This document shows, one piece after another, positions 14,614-20,198 of a stretch of 20,198 bases of DNA. The notes beneath the pieces are model-generated. The model was not told where the DNA came from, did not search any database, and saw nothing but the letters and a program-made list of their open reading frames with translations. A program made the translations under genes and the position numbers. The DNA comes from MGR-bin208 sp043779285 (GTDB taxonomy: Bacteria; Bacteroidota; Bacteroidia; Chitinophagales; Chitinophagaceae). Where the stretch lies: NCBI GenBank assembly GCA_043779285.1, contig JAYWEL010000190.1, positions 1-20,198 on the forward strand, written 5' to 3'. Every line of letters starts with the position of its first letter. Position 1 is the stretch's first letter.

Positions 14614-16268
14614 TATTTGTACAGCAAGCTATAATATTCATGTACCATACGGTTACTGTCAAATTGAAATTGAACATCCCGCATTCCGTTTTTAGTAATT
14701 TGTCTCCATGTATCGTAGTCGTTATAATATAACGGCAGTATTTCATTTTCAAGAATATCATACAATTTACCTAAATCATATTCATCCTGTTCGTAAACCG
14801 TCATATGCTCATAATCGGCTTTTGGAATTACAAAACCATTATTACCATGATTCACAAATTCCGGTATCCAACCATCATCTGTAGAAAAATTAACGGCACC
14901 ATTCATGGCAGCCGTCATGCCGCTGGTTCCAGAAGCTTCCCTGGGTACTCTTGGATTATTTAACCAACAATCGGAAGCTTGCTTCAATCTTTTTGACAAG
15001 TGCAATTCGTACCCAATCATAACAGCAACATTTTTATACTTTTTACTGATATGAACGAGTTTATTAAACTCTGTAATAGCCGGATAATCGACCGGATATG
15101 GTTTACCCGCCCATATTATCTGTACCGGATACTTTGCATTGCTGAGTAGTTTTTCAAAACGATCTTCATCCGTAGTTAAAAAATCTGCTCTTTTATAACC
15201 TGCAAAACGTCTGGCCCAAACAATGGTAAAAACATTTGGATCAAATATTTTTCCGGTTTGATCTGCCACAATTTCAAATGCTCTTTTCTTTAAATATTTT
15301 TTCCGGTCATCAAATGCATAATCATTGCCTTCATCTTTGGCACGATACAACTGCTTATCCGACCAATATTTCCAATTTTGTGAATTGGTAATGGAAATGA
15401 TTGGACAAATATTTTCATATTTTTCCCACATCTTTCTAGAAACATGTCCATGCAAGACTGAAACAGCATTAGCTATTCTTGCAAAACGTAATGCGGCCAA
15501 TGAATGATTAAAATGCTCAGAACTATCGCCGGTTAATTTCTTTACCTCTTCAATTGTCAAACCACAGAAATATCCCATTTTATGACATAGATGAATATCA
15601 TGTTTTTCGTTACCCGCTTCTTCTGGTGTATGCGTTGTAAACACAAGCCTGCTTTTGACTTCTTCAATATTATTATTAAATTTTTTATACAAATGAAATG
15701 CAGATGAAATAGCATGAGCTTCGTTTAAATGATATACTTCCGGATCGAAACCAATCTCTTCCATTAATCGGGCTCCACCCACACCCAACAAAATAAATTG
15801 AGCCACTTTTGTTGCCACATTTGCATCATATAACCGATGAGATATTGTTTGTGATACATAATCATTCTCCGGCAAATCGGTACTTAATAAAAATAATGGA
15901 GCCGAATTAAACGTTTCCGGTTTCAGATATAAAGCTTTTACCCAAACCGGGTGTTCATGTATCGAAATTTGGAATTTTATGCCGGTATCTTCCAGAAAAT
16001 TTGCATTCTTTTCCATCCAGCTAACCTGCAATGTTTCGTCCTGGTTACGCATCTGATCGTAGTATCCGTATTTCCATAAGATGCCTACCCCTATTAGGTT
16101 CTGTCTTAATTCAAATGCACTTCGCATATGCGATCCGGCAAGGTATCCCAAACCTCCACTATATATTTTTAAGGGTTGATGAATGCCAAACTCCATGGAG
16201 AAGTATGCGGCTTTCTTCGAATAATTTTCATTGACCTGATAAGGGATTTTATAATTAGTATAATTCAT
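14613..16268 (-). CDS. Alpha-glucan phosphorylase-like protein (GT35), lysine site altered
   Basis: A 551-residue, cytoplasmic protein of the short bacterial alpha-glucan phosphorylase family (GT35). Such enzymes split glycogen or maltodextrin with phosphate, giving glucose-1-phosphate. Visible signatures are Y-F-S-M-E-F-G (22-28), Y-S-G-G-L-G (36-41), Y-H-L-N-E-A-H (179-185), the phosphate-site block A-R-R-F-A-G-Y-K-R (352-360) and E-A-S-G-T-S-G-M (444-451). The residue after the last block is Thr452 (codon ACG). In phosphorylases this position is the lysine that holds pyridoxal phosphate. The fold is clear but the activity is therefore open. It is smaller than the classical 800-residue glycogen phosphorylase. 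A glucan link to the GH13 lipoprotein is plausible but they are in different transcription units. Confidence 0.85.
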   Translation of the reverse strand: MNYTNYKIPYQVNENYSKKAAYFSMEFGIHQPLKIYSGGLGYLAGSHMRSAFELRQNLIGVGILWKYGYYDQMRNQDETLQVSWMEKNANFLEDTGIKFQISIHEHPVWVKALYLKPETFNSAPLFLLSTDLPENDYVSQTISHRLYDANVATKVAQFILLGVGGARLMEEIGFDPEVYHLNEAHAISSAFHLYKKFNNNIEEVKSRLVFTTHTPEEAGNEKHDIHLCHKMGYFCGLTIEEVKKLTGDSSEHFNHSLAALRFARIANAVSVLHGHVSRKMWEKYENICPIISITNSQNWKYWSDKQLYRAKDEGNDYAFDDRKKYLKKRAFEIVADQTGKIFDPNVFTIVWARRFAGYKRADFLTTDEDRFEKLLSNAKYPVQIIWAGKPYPVDYPAITEFNKLVHISKKYKNVAVMIGYELHLSKRLKQASDCWLNNPRVPREASGTSGMTAAMNGAVNFSTDDGWIPEFVNHGNNGFVIPKADYEHMTVYEQDEYDLGKLYDILENEILPLYYNDYDTWRQITKNGMRDVQFQFDSNRMVHEYYSLLYK

Positions 16269-16376
16269 AGTGTGTTCATTTTACACATTGGCAAGATACA
16301 AGCAATCTTACAATATTTATTTTCGCTTGCATCTGCACCAGCTGTTTCTAAATTTTTTAATGGAAAAGAGATGTAT

Positions 16377-17330
16377 TTATTTTTTCCCGGGGTTTTTCTT
16401 TTTTGCAAAACTACCATCAAATTTACAATCTAACCCATGTCGTGAACCACATGCACCAGTTTCTTTTATTCTTACAGCAGAAGAACTGAAAAATAATTCT
16501 ATTGAACATGGATCACCACTTTGTTTATAAACTGCAGTTTTTGAATTGATAAAACTTGCTTCTCCTTTTAATTCACCCGTACATTCTCCGTCTTTACTTT
16601 CAATATGTATAAAAAAATAAATCATTCCTGCTTTTCGGCCATCCCTAATTGAAACCAGGTTCTTTTTATCTTTCCGATAGTCGGCAGAAAATTTATTTCC
16701 ACTGGATAACGTATCGATTGGGTTTATTAAATCAACATTCTTTTCATCTAATGCATCAGTCATAATTAAGATCATCGATCGGGAGGCTATATCAAAAACA
16801 TAAACATCCTTCCCATCACTTACCGATCCATCCTCATTTTTTCTCAACACGGTTTTACTAATGGAAAATCGTTTATCAATGCTACTAATCTGTTGTGTCA
16901 TCAAATTTGTATCCGGATCTAAAAATATTGCGGCACCTAAAAACTCATTCTTTTCCCCAAGAAAAATAAGCAAGGCTTTAGTTTTTGATCCACTTAACGC
17001 ATTAACCAGCAAATAAGTTTCCTTTTCATTCACCTGCACTTTGCCAACTGGATAAAATTTTGGCTTAGCCGCTTTCCCGAAAAATTTAATAATGACAGAA
17101 TCGGGTACAAATTGCTTAAACACCGTACGGCTTATTAATAAAGAATCATTGGAAGATTTTTTTAAATCTTCCTCCGTTAGCTGATAATTTAAATTAAGAA
17201 GTGGAAAAAAATTTACAAAATCGTTTACTTCTACCGGACCTTCTCCCGACATTAGGACGTTCTTTTCTTCCTTACAGGAAATTAAAATAAACAATAGAAA
17301 AATAAAACTGCTAAAGATTGAACAACGCAT
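16377..17330 (-). CDS. Lipoprotein of unknown function with cysteine-rich C-terminal domain
   Basis: I do not recognise this 317-residue protein. Its signal sequence ends in L-I-S-C (Cys19), a lipobox. The residues right after the cysteine are K-E-E, matching the K-(D/E)2 lipoprotein export signal described for surface lipoproteins of Bacteroidota. Residues 30-240 are a mixed alpha/beta region with no motif I know. The last 70 residues look like a separate small domain with Cys250, Cys275, Cys294 and Cys302, including A-C-G-S-R-H-G-L-D-C-K-F-D-G-S-F (293-308), which could form two disulfides. The end is basic (K-K-K-N-P-G-K-K). It lies 108 bases upstream of the GT35 gene on the same strand, so they might be cotranscribed. 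Confidence 0.75.
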   Translation of the reverse strand: MRCSIFSSFIFLLFILISCKEEKNVLMSGEGPVEVNDFVNFFPLLNLNYQLTEEDLKKSSNDSLLISRTVFKQFVPDSVIIKFFGKAAKPKFYPVGKVQVNEKETYLLVNALSGSKTKALLIFLGEKNEFLGAAIFLDPDTNLMTQQISSIDKRFSISKTVLRKNEDGSVSDGKDVYVFDIASRSMILIMTDALDEKNVDLINPIDTLSSGNKFSADYRKDKKNLVSIRDGRKAGMIYFFIHIESKDGECTGELKGEASFINSKTAVYKQSGDPCSIELFFSSSAVRIKETGACGSRHGLDCKFDGSFAKKKNPGKK

Positions 17331-17398
17331 ACGGTATATTGATTTTTATAAAAACTAACCAGGCGGACAATTTAATTATTTATTTGAACAAAAAACAA

Positions 17399-17437
17399 TT
17401 TGACAATAAATGAAAATTATTTTTAGATTTGTCTAAA
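17399..17437 (+). promoter_or_regulatory. mntR promoter with overlapping inverted-repeat operator
   Basis: TTTG (17399-17402), a 21-base spacer and TAGATTTG (17424-17431) form a Bacteroidota promoter. The -7 box lies inside a perfect inverted repeat, TTTAGA (17422-17427)-TTTG-TCTAAA (17432-17437). A third half-site, TTTAGG (17444-17449), forms a second palindrome with CTAAA. This layout is what a self-repressing DtxR/MntR-type regulator would use: bound protein would cover the -7 box and start site, about 17 bases before the mntR ATG. Confidence 0.7.
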
Positions 17438-17453
17438 TTTTAATTTAGGCGCC

Positions 17454-18116
17454 ATGACTTATTCAACCAGTGAAGAAAACTATATTAAAGAAATATATCA
17501 TCTCCAATCGGATACGGATATTGTTTCTACTAATGCATTGTCTGCTGCATTGAATACCCGGCCAGCTTCTACCACCGATATGTTGAAGAAACTAAAGAAG
17601 AAAAAATTAATAAATTACCAACCCTATAAGGGTTTTAGCTTAAGCGCTGAAGGAATAAAAGTGGCTTTGGGTATTGTTCGCCGTCATCGTCTTTGGGAAT
17701 TTTTTCTTTCCGAAAAATTACAATTTGATTGGGATGAAGTACATGCAGTTGCTGAAGAACTTGAACATGTTAGTAGTTCGAAACTCATTGATAAACTGGA
17801 TCAATTTTTAGGGTTTCCAAAATTCGACCCACACGGCGACCCCATACCGGATGTGAATGGTAAAATAGAACCCAAGGTTACCTATTCGTTAGCTGAATAT
17901 GGCCTTAACAAACTTGCCAAAGTTTCTCAGGTTTTGAATCAATCTAAAGAGATGCTTGATTTATTAAGTCATAATAAAATTGCCATCGGCACTAAACTGG
18001 AAATCAAAAAAAGATTTGGATTTGACAATTCAATAGAAATTAAGATTAGCAGACAAGCAGCATTTACTATCAGCGAACAATTAGCAAAAAATATTTTCGT
18101 CAACAATGAATCGTAA
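17454..18116 (+). CDS. mntR: DtxR/MntR-family metal-dependent transcription regulator
   Basis: A 220-residue regulator with an N-terminal winged helix (about 1-62), a dimerisation and metal domain (63-140) and a C-terminal SH3-like FeoA-type domain (about 150-215). Metal ligands of MntR can be aligned at His78 (R-R-H-R), Glu101, Glu104 and His105 (E-E-L-E-H). The position of the DtxR cysteine holds Glu, as in MntR. However, the ligands Asp8 and Glu11 of Bacillus MntR align with Asn9 and Lys12 here. Its stop overlaps the Nramp transporter start by 11 bases, which points to manganese (or iron) uptake as the target. An inverted repeat on its own promoter suggests autoregulation. The family is certain, the metal is inferred. 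Confidence 0.9.
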   Translation: MTYSTSEENYIKEIYHLQSDTDIVSTNALSAALNTRPASTTDMLKKLKKKKLINYQPYKGFSLSAEGIKVALGIVRRHRLWEFFLSEKLQFDWDEVHAVAEELEHVSSSKLIDKLDQFLGFPKFDPHGDPIPDVNGKIEPKVTYSLAEYGLNKLAKVSQVLNQSKEMLDLLSHNKIAIGTKLEIKKRFGFDNSIEIKISRQAAFTISEQLAKNIFVNNES

Positions 18117-19998
18117 TACCAACCTGGATAACTCTTTAAGCGAAGTTCATGGTACGGTAGATACAACTGCCATGCACAAACCGGTTTGGAAAAGAATTCT
18201 TTCCTATTTCGGTCCTGCATATCTGGTCAGTGTAGGATACATGGATCCGGGAAACTGGGCCACCGATTTGGCAGGAGGAAGCCAGTTTGGTTATAAATTA
18301 ATCTGGGTGCTTTTAATGAGCAACCTGATGGCTTTATTATTACAACATCTTTCTTTAAAATTGGGTATAGTACGTGGCCGAGACCTGGCTCAGGCTAACC
18401 GGGAAACCTACCCGAAAGTCATCAACTTTTTCCTTTACATTCTCGCAGAAATAGCCATTGCCGCAACCGACCTTGCCGAAGTACTTGGCATGGCCATTGG
18501 TATTCAGCTTTTAACCGGCATGCCTTTAATGTATGCAGTAATCATAACGGTATTGGACACCTTTATACTTTTGGTATTGCAGCGCTATGGTATGCGAAAA
18601 ATGGAAGCTTTCATTATTGCATTGATTGCGATCATCGGATTTTCTTTTTTAGTGGAAATCATATTGGCTAAACCGGTTTTTGAAGAAGTAATGGCAGGCT
18701 TTGTTCCAAGCATACCCAACAGCACGGCCTTGTACATTGCAATTGGTATTATTGGCGCTACCGTCATGCCTCACAATCTCTATTTACATTCAGCATTGGT
18801 GCAAACAAGAAAAATAAAACGGGATAAAATAAGTATCAAAAAGGCCATTAAATTTAATACAATAGATACCGCCATTGCACTGAACCTGGCATTTTTAGTT
18901 AATGCAGCCATTTTAATTTTAGCGGCAGCTGTTTTTTACAAGACCGGAAGAACAGATGTTGCTCAAATAAAAGAAGCACACGAATTACTGGCACCGATGT
19001 TGGGAAGTAAATGGGCGCCTATTCTATTTGCGGTTGCATTAATTGCTGCCGGACAAAGTTCTACAATTACAGGTACCCTTGCCGGACAGATAGTAATGGA
19101 AGGCTATTTACGGATTCGGTTAAATCCGATTATCCGGAGACTGATAACCCGTTTAATTGCCATTATACCGGCAGTTATTGTAATCGCCATTTATGGCGAA
19201 GACAATATAGACAAACTCCTTATTTTTAGCCAGGTTATATTGAGTTTGCAATTAGGCTTTGCCATTATTCCTTTAATACATTTCGTCAGCGACAAAGAAA
19301 CCATGGGTGATTTTGCCATTAAGCCATTGGTGAAAATAGCCGCATGGTTAATTACATCCATATTAGTTTATCTAAACCTTAGAATGGTATTAGAAGAAGC
19401 GATTAGTTTTTTTACTGAATCAGAAAGTTTAATTTGGAAAATGGTTATCATACTGTCATCCATCTTATTTATTACTTTATTAATCATTTCATTTGTGTAT
19501 CCATTAATGAAACGAAAAAAACAAGTCGTGCCAATTCTTATGCATCCTGAATCAACTGATTTGGGAATATTAAAAGCACCGGTATTTGAAAAAATTGCCA
19601 TTGCCCTTGAATTTGGTGACAACGATCAGAAACTTTTATCGCATGCCTTAGGTCAAAGTCATGTTGGTTCTGAATTTCTTTTAATACATATTGTAGAAAG
19701 TGCTACCGCAAAAATATATGGTAGCAATACGGCCGATCTGGAAACTTTAAAAGACCAGGAAAAATTGGATGCATATGTCAATCAGTTGAAGCAACAAGGC
19801 TACCTTGCCAAAGGAATTTTAGGATTTAATTTCCGGTCGAAAGAAATCATCCGGATTGTTTCTGAAGAAAATGCAGATATGTTGGTAATAGGTGCACATG
19901 GGCATACCGGCATCAAAGACTGGATTCATGGAGAAACAATTGACACCGTAAGACATGAATTAAAAATACCCGTACTGATTGTGCAGGTAACAAAATAA
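18106..19998 (+). CDS. mntH: Nramp metal transporter fused to a universal stress protein domain
   Basis: A 630-residue two-part protein. Residues about 25-470 are an Nramp proton-coupled divalent-metal transporter of roughly eleven membrane helices, with D-P-G-N (47-50) in helix 1 and A-x-x-M-P-H-N (218-224, Met221) in helix 6, the metal-binding residues. After a basic linker (M-K-R-K-K, 468-472) a universal stress protein domain (about 492-627) follows on the cytoplasmic side. It has the nucleotide-loop spacing G596-x2-G599-x9-G609, but Glu610 replaces the usual Ser/Thr after the last glycine. It overlaps mntR by 11 bases, so translation is likely coupled and transcription controlled by the mntR promoter. 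Manganese is the likely main substrate; iron is possible. Confidence 0.93.
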   Translation: MNRNTNLDNSLSEVHGTVDTTAMHKPVWKRILSYFGPAYLVSVGYMDPGNWATDLAGGSQFGYKLIWVLLMSNLMALLLQHLSLKLGIVRGRDLAQANRETYPKVINFFLYILAEIAIAATDLAEVLGMAIGIQLLTGMPLMYAVIITVLDTFILLVLQRYGMRKMEAFIIALIAIIGFSFLVEIILAKPVFEEVMAGFVPSIPNSTALYIAIGIIGATVMPHNLYLHSALVQTRKIKRDKISIKKAIKFNTIDTAIALNLAFLVNAAILILAAAVFYKTGRTDVAQIKEAHELLAPMLGSKWAPILFAVALIAAGQSSTITGTLAGQIVMEGYLRIRLNPIIRRLITRLIAIIPAVIVIAIYGEDNIDKLLIFSQVILSLQLGFAIIPLIHFVSDKETMGDFAIKPLVKIAAWLITSILVYLNLRMVLEEAISFFTESESLIWKMVIILSSILFITLLIISFVYPLMKRKKQVVPILMHPESTDLGILKAPVFEKIAIALEFGDNDQKLLSHALGQSHVGSEFLLIHIVESATAKIYGSNTADLETLKDQEKLDAYVNQLKQQGYLAKGILGFNFRSKEIIRIVSEENADMLVIGAHGHTGIKDWIHGETIDTVRHELKIPVLIVQVTK

Positions 19999-20004
19999 TA
20001 ACTA

Positions 20005-20198
20005 CTATTTGATAATTTTCTTCTCTCGTATTAAATGTTTAAACCGGCTAAATGTTTCCGGTTTTATATTAAGATATGAGGCAAGATATTTCTGAGAAAC
20101 CCGTTGAATTAATTTTGGATTTTTTTGAAAAAATTGGATAAACCGATCCCGGGGACTCGTTTTTATCATTTGAATATGCCATTTATTTTGAAGTATTA
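20005..20198 (-). CDS. Crp/Fnr-family regulator, C-terminal end only
   Basis: The last 64 codons of a gene that begins beyond the right edge. The readable part is a C-terminal DNA-binding region: S-P-R-D-R-F-I-Q-F-F (near the start of the fragment), Q-R-V-S-Q-K-Y-L-A-S-Y-L-N-I (helix-turn-helix) and K-P-E-T-F-S-R-F-K (recognition helix). This pattern is typical of the Bacteroidota Crp/Fnr regulators with a cyclic-nucleotide-binding-like N-terminal domain, which is outside the window. It converges on mntH with a gap of only 6 bases. Its target genes are not known. Confidence 0.85.
   Translation of the reverse strand, partial: ILQNKWHIQMIKTSPRDRFIQFFQKNPKLIQRVSQKYLASYLNIKPETFSRFKHLIREKKIIK
20041..20065 (+). 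terminator. Possible mntH terminator inside the Crp/Fnr gene
   Basis: AAACCGG (20041-20047) pairs with CCGGTTT (20058-20064) around a 10-base loop, with TTTTATATT at the end. It lies 43 bases after the mntH stop and inside the coding sequence of the converging regulator. No hairpin exists in the 6-base gap. The T-run is short, so this is a modest call. Confidence 0.4.

Noticed and set aside
11778..16268. A glycogen-use operon of GH13 and GT35 genes
   Set aside because: ispH lies between them on the opposite strand, so they cannot share a transcript; the shared substrate class is only suggestive.

Overview
The window looks like a chromosomal housekeeping stretch from a member of the Bacteroidota, probably near the Chitinophagaceae. 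The evidence is AT-rich DNA, no purine-rich Shine-Dalgarno sequences before starts, several matches to the Bacteroidota promoter pattern (TTG/TTTG, about 20 bases, then TAnnTTTG), an initiator tRNA without an encoded CCA end, a long-form IspH, a TonB-dependent receptor, and a Crp/Fnr regulator of the type common in this phylum. I see no phage, insertion sequence, CRISPR array or rRNA.

Layout. At 1-118 (minus) is the start of a small Ala/Thr/Val-rich lipoprotein with a good promoter. Era and Der, two ribosome-assembly GTPases, lie in tandem on the minus strand (2518 to 230). An initiator tRNA-fMet with its own promoter and terminator follows (2593-2696). A secreted repeat protein of the DUF2807 type is at 2708-3400 (minus). 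A TPP riboswitch (3620-3707) precedes a TonB-dependent receptor (3776-5944), so the receptor is predicted to import thiamine. The minus-strand group ddl, PASTA protein, rhodanese (8170 to 5997) concerns the cell wall. An apparent gene remnant and a strong hairpin fill 8171-8677. A dicluster ferredoxin and a LuxC-like acyl-CoA reductase are divergent from promoters whose -7 boxes face each other across 3 bases. An HtrA protease (10255-11727), a GH13 lipoprotein (minus), IspH (plus), a GT35 alpha-glucan phosphorylase-like protein (minus) and an unknown lipoprotein (minus) follow. The window closes with mntR-mntH (17454-19998) and the end of a Crp/Fnr gene.

How the genes work together. Era, Der and tRNA-fMet belong to translation. 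Ddl makes the D-Ala-D-Ala end of peptidoglycan precursors, and the PASTA protein next to it could sense or bind such material. The GH13 enzyme and the GT35 protein both act on alpha-glucans, but a convergent isoprenoid gene (ispH) separates them, so they are not one operon. The metal regulator and the Nramp transporter form an 11-base-overlapping pair, with a candidate operator lying on the promoter.

Most notable points: the GT35 protein has threonine where phosphorylases carry the lysine that binds pyridoxal phosphate; the Nramp transporter is fused to a universal stress protein domain; the mntR promoter is embedded in a TTTAGA/TCTAAA inverted repeat; the ferredoxin/acyl-CoA reductase promoters are interlocked; and a nested set of inverted repeats sits between ispH and the GT35 gene. 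I found no convincing wholly new multi-gene system. The rest of the window is ordinary for the phylum.
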